Shown: positions 7,503-18,548, counted from the stretch's first letter. The stretch: 64,000 bases of DNA from Frateuria hangzhouensis (GCF_026410505.1 NZ_JAPMIU010000012.1:1-64000), one strand, 5' to 3'. The notes: generated by a model not told the origin, from the sequence alone. Made by a program: numbers and translations.

Positions 7503-9302
7503 ATGCCCCGCTGGACTTTCCTCCTGCTGCTTCTGCTTTCGGCCACCGCCGCCCATGCCGCCGACTGGACCACCCCAGCGGAGGCTTCGCACTTCCGCAC
7601 CACGCCCAGCTACGCCGACACGCTCGGCTACCTCGAGCGGCTGCAGCAAGCCGCGCCGGACAAGATCCGGCTGGCCACCTTCGGCACCACGCCCGAAGGC
7701 CGGCCGATGACGGTGGTGATCGCCAGCGGCGACGGCGCTTTTTCGCCCGAGGCCGCGCGCGCCGCGCACAAGCCGGTGGTGCTGCTGCAGGCGGGCATCC
7801 ATCCGGGCGAGATCGAAGGCAAGGATGCCGGCCTGATGCTGCTGCGCGATTTCGCCGTCACCGGCAAGCTGCCGCATCTGCTCGATCATGCCGTGCTGGT
7901 GTACATCCCGGTGTTCAGCGTGGACGGCCACGAGAACGCCTCGCCCTATCACCGGATCAACCAGAACGGCCCGCAAAGCATGGGCTTCCGCGGCCAGTCG
8001 CAGTACCTCAACCTCAACCGGGACTACGTCAAGGCCGACGCGCCGGAAATGCGTGCCTGGCTGAAGCTCTGGCAGCGCTGGCTGCCGGATTTCCTGATCG
8101 ACGTGCACACCACCGACGGCGCGGACTACCAGTACGACCTGACCTGGTACACCGAGGATCCGCACAAGCTCGATCCCGGCGTGGCCGCCTGGCAGCACGC
8201 GCTGATGGACACGGCGATCCCCGACTACGAGGCGCGCGGCCACCTGGCCTCGATCTACCTGGAATTCAAGGACGGCCGCGATCCGCGCAAGGGCATCGCC
8301 AACTTCGGCTCCGGCCCGCGCTTCTCCACCGGCTACGCCGCGCTGCAGGATCGGCCCGCGCTGCTGATCGAAACGCACATGCTCAAGCCCTACGAGGTGC
8401 GGGTGCGAGCGGTATACGACCTGGTCGACGTGCTGCTCGAGCGCATCGGCAGCCACCCGGATGCCCTGGCCAGGACCACCGCCTCGGCCGATGCCCGCAC
8501 CATCGCTCGCGCGCACGATCCGTCCGCGCGGGCGGCGCTCACCTTCAAGCCTGACCCGGCCTCCACGCCGTACGCGTTCAAGGGCTATGCCTTCACGCTT
8601 ACCCACAGCGAGGTCTCGGACAGCGAGTGGATCCGCTACGACCCCGCCCAGCCGCGCACCTTCACCATCCCGAACTGGAACGGCCTGCTGCCGGACGTCT
8701 CCGTTGCCATACCGGCGGCCTATGCGATCCCGGCGCCATGGACCGTCGTGATCGACCGCCTCGACGCGCACGGCATCACCTACCGCCGGCTGGCGCAGGC
8801 GACCCGGGTCAGCGCGCAGGGGTACCAGCTCGAACAGCCGCGCTGGGCGACCCGCCCGTTCGAGGGCCACCTGATGTTGCGCGACGTCCAGGTCCATCCG
8901 GTACCCCGCGAGGTGACCCTGCCGGCCGGCTCGGTGATCGTGCCGCTGGACCAGCGCGCCGCCAACGTGGCCATCGAGCTGCTCGAGCCGCAGGCGCCGG
9001 ACTCGCTGCTGCGCTGGGGCTACCTGGATGCCATCTTCGAGCCCAAGGAATACGGCGAACCGCGCGTGGTGGAAAAGCTCGCCCGCCAGATGCTGGCGGC
9101 CGACCCGGCGCTCAAGGCCGCGTTCGGGCAAAAGCTGCAGCAGGACCGCGCTTTCGCTGCCGATCCCCGCGCACGGCTGATGTTCTTCTTCGAGCGCTCG
9201 CCCTGGTATGCGGCCCAGCACGTGGGCGCCTATCCGGTGTTGCGGTTGAGCGAGGCGCAGTGGAAGGCGCTGGCCGGGTTGCCGGGGGCGAAGGACAAGT
9301 AG
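7503..9302 (+). CDS. Secreted M14-family zinc carboxypeptidase
   Basis: 599 residues with a cleavable signal peptide (MPRWTFLLLLLLSATAAHAA). Zinc-carboxypeptidase signatures are present: HPGE (His100, Glu103) for two metal ligands, His202 in DVHTTDG for the third, and a candidate catalytic Glu290 in LLIETHMLKPYE. A large C-terminal half (about 330-599) shows no recognised motif. These periplasmic or secreted enzymes trim C-terminal residues from peptides. A GGGATAAGC Shine-Dalgarno lies between the repeat and the start. The upstream frame is open for 1.3 kb but crosses other genes. Confidence 0.88.
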   Translation: MPRWTFLLLLLLSATAAHAADWTTPAEASHFRTTPSYADTLGYLERLQQAAPDKIRLATFGTTPEGRPMTVVIASGDGAFSPEAARAAHKPVVLLQAGIHPGEIEGKDAGLMLLRDFAVTGKLPHLLDHAVLVYIPVFSVDGHENASPYHRINQNGPQSMGFRGQSQYLNLNRDYVKADAPEMRAWLKLWQRWLPDFLIDVHTTDGADYQYDLTWYTEDPHKLDPGVAAWQHALMDTAIPDYEARGHLASIYLEFKDGRDPRKGIANFGSGPRFSTGYAALQDRPALLIETHMLKPYEVRVRAVYDLVDVLLERIGSHPDALARTTASADARTIARAHDPSARAALTFKPDPASTPYAFKGYAFTLTHSEVSDSEWIRYDPAQPRTFTIPNWNGLLPDVSVAIPAAYAIPAPWTVVIDRLDAHGITYRRLAQATRVSAQGYQLEQPRWATRPFEGHLMLRDVQVHPVPREVTLPAGSVIVPLDQRAANVAIELLEPQAPDSLLRWGYLDAIFEPKEYGEPRVVEKLARQMLAADPALKAAFGQKLQQDRAFAADPRARLMFFFERSPWYAAQHVGAYPVLRLSEAQWKALAGLPGAKDK

Positions 9303-9469
9303 CGACGGCGCAAGCGCGAAAGTCCCTTTGTCCCTCGCCCCACCCCTGACCTTTGACACTGTCTGGCCCATGACTCATGGCCTAGCGTGGCCGGTCGTGG
9401 CCGCGCCGTGAGGGGACGTGGCCGGCGACAACGCAACCGCCCACGGGCGAACCACACAGAGGGATACCC

Positions 9470-11581
9470 ATGTCCAAGCAGTACCTGAAGCCGCTGGCGC
9501 TCGCGGTGAGCCTGGCGCTTTCGCTGACCGCGTGCGGCAAGCACGACTCCGACCAGAACTCCGCGGCAACGCCCGCCTCCGCCGGCACGACCGCGATGGC
9601 CGGCGCGCCCAAGACCGTGTTCGACGTCAGCGAGCTCGGTTCGATGGACCAGGCCTGCACGGATTTCAACCAGTTCGTCAATGCCAAGTGGGTCGACGCC
9701 AACCCGATCCCGTCCGACCGCACCCGTTGGGGCGCCTTCGACCAGTTGGCCGAGGCCAGCCTGAGCACCCAGCACGACATCGTCGAGAACGCTGCCAAGA
9801 ACGCGGCAGGTGCGCAGGCCGGCTCGATCAAGCAGAAGATCGGCTACCTGTACTCCGCAGGCATGGACGAGGCCGCCATCGAGAAGGCGGGCTTCGACCC
9901 GATCAAGCCCAAGCTCGACGCCATCGCCGGCCTGAAGAACGGCCAGGACGTGGCCGAGTACCTCAACAAGAGCTTCAGCAACGGTGACATGCAGGTGTTC
10001 TCCTTCGGCGCCAGCGCCGACTTCCAGCATGCCGAAACGCAGATCGGCTACGCCTTCCAGAGCGGCCTGGGCCTGCCGACCAAGGACTACTACACCGACC
10101 CGAAGCACGCCGACAAGCGCGCGGCCTACCTCGACTACATCGCCAAGACGCTCCAGCTCACCGGCGTGAGCGCGGCCGATGCCAAGAAGCAGGCCGACCA
10201 GGTGCTGGCGTTCGAGACCAAGCTGGCCGACGCCTCGTTCGCGCCGGTCGAGCTGCGCACCCCGGAGCACCAGTACCACTTCGTCAGCGTCAAGGAAGCG
10301 GACAAGATCACCCCGCACTTCAGCTGGGAGAAGTTCTTCGACGCCCAGGGCGTGAAGATCGACAAGGGCTTCTCGCTGTCGCAGCCGAAGTTCTTCGCCG
10401 AGTTCGACAAGCTGCTGGCCAAGGCGCCGATCGGGCAGTGGCAGGCCTACCTGCGCTTCCACGTCATCGACGACGCCTCGCCGCTGCTGACCAAGGCCTT
10501 CCAGGACAACAAGTTCGACTTCTACGGCAAGACCCTTTCCGGCCAGCCGGAGCAGAAGCCGCGCTGGAAGCGTGTGCTGGGCGCGGTCAACAACTCGATG
10601 GGCATGGCCCTGGGCGAGCTCTACGTCGACAAGATGTTCAAGCCCGAAGCGAAGGAGCGCGCGCAGGTGCTGGTCGACAACGTGCGCAACGCCCTGAAGG
10701 CGCGCATCGAGAACCTCGACTGGATGAGCCCGGAAACCAAGGCCAAGGCCATCGCCAAGTGGAACACCTTCCTGCCCAAGATCGGCTACCCGGAAAAGTG
10801 GCGTGACTGGTCCGGCCTGGACATCAAGTCGGGCGACTACTACGGCAACGTGATGGCCGCCGCCAAGTACAACTACGAGTACGACATCAACAAGATCGGC
10901 AAGCCGACCGACCGCAAGGAATGGGGCATGACCCCGCAGACGGTCAATGCGTACTACAACCCGACCGACAACACGATCAACTTCCCGGCCGCGATCCTGC
11001 AGCCGCCGTTCTTCTATGCCAACGGCGACGACGCGATCAACTACGGCGGCATCGGCGCGGTGATCGGCCACGAGGCCAGCCACGGCTTCGACGACGAGGG
11101 CAGCCAGTTCGACGGCCAGGGCAACAACGTCAACTGGTGGACCAAGGAAGACCGCGCCAAGTTCGACGCCCGCGCCGACAAGCTGATTGCGCAGTTCAAC
11201 GCCTACACGCCCATCAAGGACAAGCCCGACGCACACGTCAACGGCAAGCTGACCCTGGGCGAGAACATCGGCGACCTGGGTGGCCTGAACGCGGCCTACG
11301 ACGCGCTGCAGGCGGCACTGAAGCAGAACCCGGACGAAGCCGGCGGCAAGATCGATGGCTACACCCAGGACCAGCGGTTCTTCCTCAACTGGGCCCGCGT
11401 GTGGCGCGGCAGCATCCGCGAGAAGGAAGCGCTGCTGCGGCTGAACACCGATCCGCACGCACCGGCCTCGCTGCGCGCGATCGGCGCCCCGTCGAACATG
11501 GAAGCCTTCGCTACCGCGTTCCAGTGCAAGCCGGGCGCTCCGATGGTCCGCTCCGGCGACAAGCAGGTGAAGATCTGGTAA
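9470..11581 (+). CDS. M13-family (neprilysin/PepO-like) lipoprotein metallopeptidase
   Basis: 703 residues. A lipoprotein signal ends in SLTAC with the lipidated Cys near residue 22. An N-terminal M13 domain covers about 60-430 and the catalytic domain about 460-703. The zinc motif is HEASH (His534, Glu535, His538). The downstream ENIGDLGG supplies the third ligand, and VNAYY matches the substrate-binding NAxY motif. The protein is probably an oligopeptidase tethered in the periplasm or on the cell surface. It is a single gene followed by a strong terminator; the GAGGGATACCC ribosome site supports ATG 9470. Confidence 0.93.
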   Translation: MSKQYLKPLALAVSLALSLTACGKHDSDQNSAATPASAGTTAMAGAPKTVFDVSELGSMDQACTDFNQFVNAKWVDANPIPSDRTRWGAFDQLAEASLSTQHDIVENAAKNAAGAQAGSIKQKIGYLYSAGMDEAAIEKAGFDPIKPKLDAIAGLKNGQDVAEYLNKSFSNGDMQVFSFGASADFQHAETQIGYAFQSGLGLPTKDYYTDPKHADKRAAYLDYIAKTLQLTGVSAADAKKQADQVLAFETKLADASFAPVELRTPEHQYHFVSVKEADKITPHFSWEKFFDAQGVKIDKGFSLSQPKFFAEFDKLLAKAPIGQWQAYLRFHVIDDASPLLTKAFQDNKFDFYGKTLSGQPEQKPRWKRVLGAVNNSMGMALGELYVDKMFKPEAKERAQVLVDNVRNALKARIENLDWMSPETKAKAIAKWNTFLPKIGYPEKWRDWSGLDIKSGDYYGNVMAAAKYNYEYDINKIGKPTDRKEWGMTPQTVNAYYNPTDNTINFPAAILQPPFFYANGDDAINYGGIGAVIGHEASHGFDDEGSQFDGQGNNVNWWTKEDRAKFDARADKLIAQFNAYTPIKDKPDAHVNGKLTLGENIGDLGGLNAAYDALQAALKQNPDEAGGKIDGYTQDQRFFLNWARVWRGSIREKEALLRLNTDPHAPASLRAIGAPSNMEAFATAFQCKPGAPMVRSGDKQVKIW

Positions 11582-11627
11582 TTCCGCTCCCTCCCCTCCG
11601 GGGAGGGAATCGGCCCAGCTTCGAGCC

Positions 11628-11659
11628 AAAAGGCCCCGCCCCGGCGGGGCCTTTTTTTT
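11628..11659 (+). terminator. Rho-independent terminator after the M13 peptidase
   Basis: A perfect GC-rich stem, GGCCCCGCC/GGCGGGGCC, with a two-base loop, is followed by eight T residues and preceded by four A residues. It lies 47 bases after the stop codon. A second small hairpin (CTCCCCTCCGGGGAG) lies at about 11590-11605. Confidence 0.9.
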
Positions 11660-11704
11660 ATGCCGCGCCCCTGTCGGAAACCCCGAAAGCTTCCGACGCC
11701 CACG

Positions 11705-11845
11705 GTAGGAGCCCACTTGTGGGCGATGCTTTTGGCGGTGCAATCAGGTGCAAGGGCATCGCCCACAAATGGGCTCCTGCAAAAAGCGTCGCACGAAGGG
11801 AGTTATTCGAGGTTCCCTGTAGGAGCGCCCCTGGGCGCGACCGCC
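11705..11845. repeat. Family A repeat cluster, copy 3 plus half-copy
   Basis: 11705-11781 is a full pair (GTAGGAGCCCACTTGTGGGC ... GCCCACAAATGGGCTCCTG). 11819-11845 is a further arm, TAGGAGCGCCCCTGGGCGCG, with a decayed partner near 11920-11938. Between them, 11793-11817 holds a shortened extension block (GGGAGTTATTCGAGGTTCC). An inverted partner (GGAAACCCCGAAAGC) lies at about 11676. The cluster fills most of the 485-base gap before the next gene. Confidence 0.75.
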
Positions 11846-12020
11846 AGCCCCGACAGCGTCCCGATCACCCGCCAGCGCGGCCGCACCCAGGGCCAACCCT
11901 GCAAAGGCCAGGCGCCATCGGCGCGGCGAGCCCCTACTGCCGGACGTCCGTCCGGCCTATGGCGCCCGTCCCGGAAATTGCTTTACCTTCGGCAACGTCT
12001 GCCGTAGGGGGCGACAGGCG

Positions 12021-12051
12021 AAGTTGTTTGGTCGAACAAAACAATCAACTT
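12021..12051. promoter_or_regulatory. Imperfect dyad upstream of a TonB-dependent receptor
   Basis: Outer arms AAGTTG and CAACTT are perfectly inverted around an AT-rich centre (TTTGGTCGAACAAAACAAT) that also contains TGTTT and AAACA. It ends 15 bases before the receptor start codon. Its AT richness stands out in a GC-rich gap. It could be an operator for a sugar- or nutrient-responsive repressor, but no regulator is identified. Confidence 0.4.
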
Positions 12052-12066
12052 AGCCGGGGAGTAACA

Positions 12067-14955
12067 ATGAAACCGAATACTCGTCGCAACGCGCTTGCGT
12101 CGGCGCTGGCGCTCGCCATCGCCGCCATTGCCCTGCCAGCCTTCGCGCAGGACACCACCTCCGATACCGCCAACCCGCAACAGGCCACCAAGCTGGAGAC
12201 CATCGAGGTGACCGGCTCGCGCATCAAGGGCGCCGACATGGCCACCCAGGTGCCCGTGGTCACCATCACCTCGGCCGACATCGAGAAGACCGGCCTGACC
12301 AGCATCGGCGACATCCTGCAGCAGCTGTCCTCTTCCGGTTCGGCGCTCAACACCAAGTTCAACTCGGCCGGCAACTTCGGCTTTCCGCCGGACGGCAGCG
12401 GCGTGGGCTCGGGCTCGGCCACGCTGGACCTGCGCAACCTGGGCGCCAAGCGCGTGCTGGTGCTGGTCGACGGCATCCGCTGGGTGAACGAGAGCTCGGC
12501 CTCGGGCGTGTCCGCCGCGGTCGATCTCAACACCATTCCCGCCAGCATCATCGACCGCATCGAGATCCTGCAGGACGGCGCCTCGTCGCTGTATGGCTCC
12601 GACGCGATCGCCGGCGTGGTCAACATCATCACCAAGCGCTCGCAGGAAGGCGCGGCGGCCAACGTGTACTACGGCACCTACAACAACCGCAGCGGTGGCC
12701 AGACCACCAATGCCGACGTCTCCTTTGGCAACAAGGGCGAGCGGTTCGAGTTCTTCGTCGACTTCAGCTATCTCAAGCAGAAGGGCATCAAGTCCAGCGA
12801 CTGGTCGCAGGCCAGTGCCGAATGCGTGCCGGGCACCGGCCTGGCCAACTGCAGCTCGGGCACGCCGACGGGTCGCTTCGACTTCATCGACCCGGACGGG
12901 GTCGAACACGACGTGACCTTGAACGGGCCGGTCGCCGGGCGGCCTTCCTTCCCGGCCGACTACCACGACTTCAGCACCGCCGACCGCTACAACTTCGCCA
13001 CCCAGAACCTGCTGCTGACGCCGAACGAGCGCAAGGGCGTGTTCGCGCAGACCCGCTACAAGGTCACCGACAGCATCGCCTGGTACGCGCGCGGCCTGTA
13101 CAACACCCGCACCTCGCTCAACCAGGCCGCGCCGGAACCGATCTTCCTCGGCCCGGGCGCCGGCACCGGCGGACTGGCCGACACGGTCGGCATCGACGCG
13201 ACCAACCCCTACAACCCGTTGGGCTACACGCTCGACGCCGATCCGGCCAACGGCAACTTCGGGCTGTTCGCCCGTCGCCCGATCGAGGGCGGTCCGCGCC
13301 GCTACAGCCAGGACGTGGATACCTTCTACTTCGGCACCGGCCTGGAAGGCTCCTTCGGCGTGGGCGACCACGACTTCTACTGGGACGTGAACTACGCCAA
13401 CGGCAACAACAAGGCCTCGCAGACAGTCACCGGCACCTACAACATCGCGCACATCCAGCGCGCGCTGGGCCCGGTGGCCGACTGCACCGGCCCCTGCGTG
13501 CCGCTGAACATCTTCGGCGGCCCGGGCACGATCACGCCGGAGATGCTGCAGTACATCCAGTACATCGAGCACGACACCAGCGACAACAAGATCAACCTGT
13601 GGACGGCCAACCTGTCCGGCGCGATCGTCGACCTGCCGGCCGGCCCGCTGGCCTTCGCCACCGGCTACGAGCACCGCCGCTACAGCGGCTCCTACCAGCC
13701 CGACGCGGTGGTGGTCGCCGGCGAGACCAACGGCGTGCCCTCGCTGCCGACCTCCGGCAGTTACTCGATCAACGAGTACTACCTGGAACTCAACGCGCCG
13801 CTGCTGAAGGACATGCCCGGCTTCAAGGCGCTGGACCTGTCCGCTGCCACGCGCTATTCGGACTATTCGACCTTCGGCGGCACCGTCAACAACAAGTTCG
13901 GCCTGCGCTGGCAGGTGTTCGACGACCTCACCCTGCGCGGCACCTGGGCCGAGGGCTTCCGCGCACCGACCATCGGCGAGGTGTTCGGCTCGCCGGCGCG
14001 CTTCGACGCCACCCTGCAGGATCCCTGCTCGGCGCCGATCGGCGACGCCACCACCGCCGCCAACTGCGCGACACTGGGGGTGCCAGCGGGCTATTCGCAG
14101 CCGAACTCGCAGATCTCGGTGCGCACCGGCGGCAGCGAGACGCTCGATCCGGAAACCTCGCGCAGCCTGACCTGGGGCGCGGTATACAGCCCGGGCTGGG
14201 CGATGGACACGGCGTGGTCGAGCAAGCTGGACTTCACGCTCGGCTATTACCGCATCGACCTCGACGACGCCATCCAGGCACCCGACGCACAGACCCAGCT
14301 CAACCGCTGCGTGGCCAGCGCCGACCTGGCGTCGGAGTTCTGCACCGGCATCCACCGCAACGCCACCGGCACCATCGACGCGTTCGACAATACGCTGCAG
14401 AACCTGGGCACCATCCACACCGACGGCTACGACTTCAGCGTCGCCTGGCGCGGGCCGGAAAGCGACATCGGTCAGTTCCGGGCGAACTGGAGCAGCACGT
14501 ACGTGGCCAGCTACGTGGCACGCAGCGAATCCGGTGCGCAGGAGCCGCGCACGGTCGGTCTGGAGGTCACCGACAGCGCCATCCCGCGGCTGACCTCCAA
14601 CGTCGGCCTGGGCTGGAGCATGGGTGGCTGGAGCGTGGACTACACGCTGCGCTACATCAGCGGCCTGCGTGAGGATTGCGCCGGCGCCGCCGGCTTCCCG
14701 ATCTGCAACCACCCGGACGAGGTCGCACCGAACCGCCCCAACGGCACGCACTACCTGCCGTCGGTGACCTTCAGCGACCTGCGCGCCAGCTGGAAGCTAC
14801 CCACGGCACTGGACCTGACCCTCACCGCCGGCATCAACAACCTGTTCAACAAGGAACCACCGATCTGCGTGTCCTGCTCGCTGAACGGCTACGACGCCTC
14901 CACCTACGACCTGCCCAGCCGCTTCACCTACGTGCAGGCCAGCGTGAAGTTCTGA
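12067..14955 (+). CDS. Large TonB-dependent outer-membrane receptor
   Basis: 962 residues with a signal peptide ending AFAQ (about residue 26). The TonB box region is [12 protein letters not shown]. The plug domain (about 55-170) has the motifs [12 protein letters not shown] and [20 protein letters not shown], and the remainder is a 22-strand barrel ending in the outer-membrane signature ...ASVKF. The length and TGSRI plug match the expanded Xanthomonadales TonB receptor families used for plant-polymer or peptide fragments. The substrate is unknown. There is no Fur box upstream, but an AT-rich dyad lies there. GGGGAG precedes ATG 12067, and a terminator follows. Confidence 0.92.
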   Translation: MKPNTRRNALASALALAIAAIALPAFAQDTTSDTANPQQATKLETIEVTGSRIKGADMATQVPVVTITSADIEKTGLTSIGDILQQLSSSGSALNTKFNSAGNFGFPPDGSGVGSGSATLDLRNLGAKRVLVLVDGIRWVNESSASGVSAAVDLNTIPASIIDRIEILQDGASSLYGSDAIAGVVNIITKRSQEGAAANVYYGTYNNRSGGQTTNADVSFGNKGERFEFFVDFSYLKQKGIKSSDWSQASAECVPGTGLANCSSGTPTGRFDFIDPDGVEHDVTLNGPVAGRPSFPADYHDFSTADRYNFATQNLLLTPNERKGVFAQTRYKVTDSIAWYARGLYNTRTSLNQAAPEPIFLGPGAGTGGLADTVGIDATNPYNPLGYTLDADPANGNFGLFARRPIEGGPRRYSQDVDTFYFGTGLEGSFGVGDHDFYWDVNYANGNNKASQTVTGTYNIAHIQRALGPVADCTGPCVPLNIFGGPGTITPEMLQYIQYIEHDTSDNKINLWTANLSGAIVDLPAGPLAFATGYEHRRYSGSYQPDAVVVAGETNGVPSLPTSGSYSINEYYLELNAPLLKDMPGFKALDLSAATRYSDYSTFGGTVNNKFGLRWQVFDDLTLRGTWAEGFRAPTIGEVFGSPARFDATLQDPCSAPIGDATTAANCATLGVPAGYSQPNSQISVRTGGSETLDPETSRSLTWGAVYSPGWAMDTAWSSKLDFTLGYYRIDLDDAIQAPDAQTQLNRCVASADLASEFCTGIHRNATGTIDAFDNTLQNLGTIHTDGYDFSVAWRGPESDIGQFRANWSSTYVASYVARSESGAQEPRTVGLEVTDSAIPRLTSNVGLGWSMGGWSVDYTLRYISGLREDCAGAAGFPICNHPDEVAPNRPNGTHYLPSVTFSDLRASWKLPTALDLTLTAGINNLFNKEPPICVSCSLNGYDASTYDLPSRFTYVQASVKF

Positions 14956-14974
14956 CCCGCCTCGCGCGGTCGAT

Positions 14975-15006
14975 AAACGGGCCGCCCCGCGCGGCCCGTT
15001 TTTTTT
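14975..15006 (+). terminator. Rho-independent terminator after the TonB receptor
   Basis: The stem AAACGGGCCGC/GCGGCCCGTTT with a short CCCGC loop is followed by a run of eight T residues. It lies about 20 bases after the stop codon. Confidence 0.9.
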
Positions 15007-15060
15007 GTCCTTCGCACGGATGGCCCGGAACAGTCGATGCTCCCCGGTACGCGACCGTCC

Positions 15061-15137
15061 TGTAGGAGCACACCCTGTGCGCGACTGCGCGGCACCGAGT
15101 GTGGCATGGCGGTCGCGCACAGGGTGCGCTCCTACAA
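15061..15137. repeat. REP-like inverted repeat, family A, copy 4
   Basis: Arms TGTAGGAGCACACCCTGTGC and GCACAGGGTGCGCTCCTACA enclose about 35 bases. It lies between the terminator of one TonB receptor and the promoter region of the next. Confidence 0.85.
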
Positions 15138-15270
15138 GGGATCGCGCTAGCGAAAGGCCAATCTCGGCGCGTGTAAGGGTCCAGACGGATGCCGCCCCGC
15201 CTTGCCGGCTACCAAACGATCCGGCCCCGCCACCGAGTCTGCCGACACGTCCCCACCTCGCCACTCAATA

Positions 15271-15289
15271 GTTATTGCGAATCATTATT
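15271..15289 (+). promoter_or_regulatory. Fur-box-like operator before the siderophore receptor
   Basis: GTTATTGCGAATCATTATT matches the 19-base Fur consensus (GATAATGATAATCATTATC) well in the right half (AATCATTAT) and partly in the left. It sits about 100 bases before the receptor start, in an AT-rich patch unlike its surroundings. Iron-dependent repression of the downstream pair is the expected outcome. Confidence 0.65.
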
Positions 15290-15388
15290 ATTTAGATTAG
15301 ATTCTCGAACTTCCCGCTGCAGCCCTCGCGGTCGACTCCGCTCCGCCACCAGCGCTCGGTTCCGATAAACAGCCTCGAAGGATTCCGC

Positions 15389-17689
15389 ATGGCTTTCATC
15401 ACCAGCCGCAAGCACCCTGTTCCGTCCCGCCTGGCACCGACCATGATGGCGGCCAGCCTGCTCGGCGTATCGCTCGGCGCCGCTGCCGCCGACGTGCCGC
15501 AGGTTGCCCAGGCCAGGACCCTGCCAGGCGTGCACGTGGAAGCGACGGCCGGCAGCGACTACCGCGTCGACCAGGTCGCCTCGCCCAAATTCACCCAGCC
15601 CCTGCTGGATACGCCCCAGACCATCAGCATCATCAGCAGGGAACTGATCGGGCAGCAGGGCGCCACCACACTGACCGAAGCGCTGCGCAACAGCCCGGGC
15701 GTGGGCACCTTCTACGTTGGCGAGAACGGCTCGACCAGCACGGGCGACGCGATCTACATGCGCGGCTTCGACACCTCCGGCAGCATCTTCGTCGATGGCG
15801 TGCGCGACCTGGGTTCGATCTCGCGCGACGTGTTCAACGTCGAGCAGGTGGAAGTGACCAAGGGCCCGGACGGCACCGAATACGGCCGCACGGCGCCCAC
15901 TGGCGCAATCAACATGGTGAGCAAGCAGCCGCAACTGGGTCACGGCCTGAGCGCCTCGGTGTCCTACGGCAGCGGCCGGCACCAGCGCGCCACCGCCGAC
16001 TGGAACCAGCAGCTCGGCAAGACGTCCGCCTTCCGACTCAACGTGATGGGCCAGGACAGTGGCGTGGCCGGCCGCGACGAAGTGCAGAACGATCGCTGGG
16101 GCCTCGCCCCCTCGCTGGCCTTCGGCCTGGGCACGCCCACCCGCGTCTACCTCGATGCGTTGCACGTCAAGCAGGCCAACGTGCCCGATGGCGGCGTCTC
16201 GACGATCGGCCTGCCCGGCTACAGCAGCCCCGACCCGCAGCGCCCGTTCATTGCGGACGCGCCCATGGTCGATGCGAGCAACTTCTACGGCACCGCGCAG
16301 GACCACGACGACGCCACCGCGGACATGTTCACCGCGATCGTCGAGCATGATTTCTCGCCCGACGTGGCCCTGCACAACACCACGCGCTGGGGCCGCACGC
16401 ACCAGGAATACCTGCTGACCTCGTTCATGGCCAGCGCCGCCAACCTGGCCACGCCCGACCCGGCCGACCCTTCGTCTTGGACCGTGGCGCGCAGCAACCC
16501 CACCTTCAAGCACCAGTCGAACCGCATCCTGGCGAACCAGACCAACCTCACCGCGCTGATCGAATCGGGCGCGGTGATCCAGGCGATCAGCGCAGGTCTC
16601 GAGCTGTCGCAGGAGAAGGCAAGCGCGGTAGGCATGGGCGCCATCGGCGATTCGGCCTGGCCGGCGGCCGACCTGTACCACCCCGATCCGCGCGTCGGCG
16701 GGCTGGCCTACGGCCGCACCGGCGCCAACAGTTCGGGCAAGACCGACACCGTCGCGGCCTACATCTTCGATACGCTGAAATTCGGCGCCCGCTGGCAGGT
16801 CAACGCCGGCGTACGCCTGGATCACTACAACACCGATTTCTCCAGCATGGTGGCCTGCGGCGGCCGCCGCGGCCCCGACTGCGGCGGCCTGCCCGAAAGC
16901 AGCATCGTGCCCGGCGTGAATACGAAGACGAGCGGCAACCTGCCTAACTACAAGCTCGGGGTGCTCTACAAGCCGGCCGCCAACGGCAGCGTCTATGCCA
17001 ACGTCGCGCAATCGCAGCAGCCGCCGGGTGGCAACACGCTGACCTTGAGCAGCTCGGCCAACAGCCTGGACAACCCCGATCTCGATCCGCAAAAGGCCCG
17101 CACCGTCGAACTGGGCACCAAATGGGACCTGCTCGGCAGCCGCCTGCTACTCACCGGCGCCGTGTACCGCACCACGGTGAGCAACGAATTGGTGCAGGAT
17201 ACGGTCGACACCTCGGTGTACTACCAGATCGGCAAGAAGCGGGTGCAGGGCGTGGAGATCACCGCCGTCGGCAAGTTGACCGACGACTGGGCCATCAGCG
17301 CCGGCTTCACCACCATGGACGCCAAGGTGGCCACCGGTACGCCCGTGGCCAATGACGGCTCCGATGCGCTCGCCTACACGCCCAAGAGCGCCTTCACCGC
17401 CTGGACCACCTACCACCTGCCGTTCGGCCTGATCGTCGGCGGCGGCGCGCGCTACGCCGGGCAGATGAAGCGCGGCCACGACGGCGCCCTCGGCACGCCG
17501 GCCTACACCGAGGCGTACTGGGTCTTCGATGCGATGGCCAGTTACCCGGTCAACAAACACGTCGACCTGCAGCTCAACCTCTACAACCTGTTCGACGAGG
17601 ACTATGTCGCGGCCATCAACAAGAGCGGCTACCGTTACACCCCGGGCTCGCCGCGCGCGGCGATGCTGACGGCCAACATCCGCTTCTGA
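15389..17689 (+). CDS. TonB-dependent catecholate-siderophore receptor (Fiu/PiuA type)
   Basis: 766 residues with a signal peptide (to about AAAAD, residue 35). The plug domain (about 60-180) contains the siderophore-receptor pattern [19 protein letters not shown] and [26 protein letters not shown]. The barrel ends in a typical terminal strand (...TANIRF). The next gene is a PiuC/YbiX dioxygenase, the conserved partner of fiu and piuA, which points to ferric monomeric catecholate uptake. A Fur box lies upstream. I do not assign fiu itself because the ligand cannot be read from sequence. Confidence 0.92.
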   Translation: MAFITSRKHPVPSRLAPTMMAASLLGVSLGAAAADVPQVAQARTLPGVHVEATAGSDYRVDQVASPKFTQPLLDTPQTISIISRELIGQQGATTLTEALRNSPGVGTFYVGENGSTSTGDAIYMRGFDTSGSIFVDGVRDLGSISRDVFNVEQVEVTKGPDGTEYGRTAPTGAINMVSKQPQLGHGLSASVSYGSGRHQRATADWNQQLGKTSAFRLNVMGQDSGVAGRDEVQNDRWGLAPSLAFGLGTPTRVYLDALHVKQANVPDGGVSTIGLPGYSSPDPQRPFIADAPMVDASNFYGTAQDHDDATADMFTAIVEHDFSPDVALHNTTRWGRTHQEYLLTSFMASAANLATPDPADPSSWTVARSNPTFKHQSNRILANQTNLTALIESGAVIQAISAGLELSQEKASAVGMGAIGDSAWPAADLYHPDPRVGGLAYGRTGANSSGKTDTVAAYIFDTLKFGARWQVNAGVRLDHYNTDFSSMVACGGRRGPDCGGLPESSIVPGVNTKTSGNLPNYKLGVLYKPAANGSVYANVAQSQQPPGGNTLTLSSSANSLDNPDLDPQKARTVELGTKWDLLGSRLLLTGAVYRTTVSNELVQDTVDTSVYYQIGKKRVQGVEITAVGKLTDDWAISAGFTTMDAKVATGTPVANDGSDALAYTPKSAFTAWTTYHLPFGLIVGGGARYAGQMKRGHDGALGTPAYTEAYWVFDAMASYPVNKHVDLQLNLYNLFDEDYVAAINKSGYRYTPGSPRAAMLTANIRF

Positions 17690-17765
17690 AGCGTCTCCCG
17701 AAGGGCCAGGCCGTGCGGGCGATCCGCCGGCCGGCTCCTTCACCTTTTCCACGCCGGAGCCAACG

Positions 17766-18443
17766 ATGCTGCTGCATATCCCCGGAGTGCTCGATGGCGG
17801 CCAGGTCGCGCGCCTGCGCGATGCGCTGCAGGCCGCCGAATGGACCGACGGGCGCGAAACGGTCGGCGCGCAGGGCGGCCGGGTCAAGCGCAACCTGCAA
17901 CTGCCCGACGCCTCGCCGCTGCGCGCCGAACTGGGCCGCGAGGTGCTCGCCGCGCTCGCACACCATCCGCTCTGGCACGCCGCGGTGCTGCCGCATCGCA
18001 TCCTGCCGCCGCGCTTCAACCGCTACGAGGGCGGCGGCCACTACGGCTTCCACGTCGACGGCGCGGTGATGGCGCTGCCCGATGGCAACCAGTTGCGCAG
18101 CGATGTTTCCTGCACGCTGTTCCTCAGCGAACCTGACGACTACGACGGCGGCGAGCTGATCGTCAGCGACCTGTACGGCGAACACGAAGTGAAGCTGCCG
18201 GCCGGCGATGCCATCGTCTATCCGTCCAGCAGCCTGCACCGCGTGCAGCCGGTCACCCGCGGCGCCCGCGTGGCGGCGTTCCTGTGGGCGCAAAGCCTGG
18301 TGCGCGACGATGGCCAGCGCCAGCTGCTGCTGGAACTGGACAGCTCGATCCAGCGCCTGACCCAGAGCGGTGCCGATGCCGACGCACTGCTGCACCTCAG
18401 CGGCGTCTATCACAACCTGCTGCGGCGCTGGTCGGAAACCTGA
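17766..18443 (+). CDS. piuC: PiuC/YbiX-family Fe(II)/2-oxoglutarate dioxygenase
   Basis: 225 residues, the usual length for the family. The metal-binding facial triad is visible as His96-x-Asp98 (GFHVDG) and His158 (SSSLHRV), with Arg168 (TRGARVAAF) placed to bind 2-oxoglutarate. The family is the constant genetic partner of Fiu/PiuA receptors and has been proposed to modify or help release iron from siderophores. It lies 76 bases after the receptor, in the same direction, presumably under the same Fur control. Confidence 0.92.
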   Translation: MLLHIPGVLDGGQVARLRDALQAAEWTDGRETVGAQGGRVKRNLQLPDASPLRAELGREVLAALAHHPLWHAAVLPHRILPPRFNRYEGGGHYGFHVDGAVMALPDGNQLRSDVSCTLFLSEPDDYDGGELIVSDLYGEHEVKLPAGDAIVYPSSSLHRVQPVTRGARVAAFLWAQSLVRDDGQRQLLLELDSSIQRLTQSGADADALLHLSGVYHNLLRRWSET

Positions 18444-18457
18444 CGCTACGGATTGGC

Positions 18458-18548
18458 TCCTCCCCTGCTTGCAGGGGAGGTTGGGAGGGGTCCCGGCTTT
18501 GGAAAAGCACCTCTCCCCAGCCCTCTCCCTGCATTGCAGGGAGGGGAG
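18458..18548. repeat. CT-rich inverted repeat pair (third repeat family)
   Basis: CTCCTCCCCTGCTTGCAGGGGAGG is followed about 35 bases later by CCCTCTCCCTGCATTGCAGGGAGGGG, each a palindrome around TGCNNGCA. A related short stem (CCCGAGCCCGGCTCGGGGAGGGG) lies near 28300-28325. These are common intergenic repeats of high-GC gammaproteobacteria; no function is implied. Confidence 0.7.

Noticed and set aside
9352-9357. TTGACA-like -35 before the M13 peptidase
   Set aside because: No acceptable -10 hexamer follows at 16-18 bases.
9230-11743. 837-residue antisense open frame over the M13 peptidase
   Set aside because: It mirrors the real gene's codon bias at very high GC, has no ribosome site and no domain. 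Similar long shadows at 11983-14751 and 18446-21502 were rejected for the same reason.
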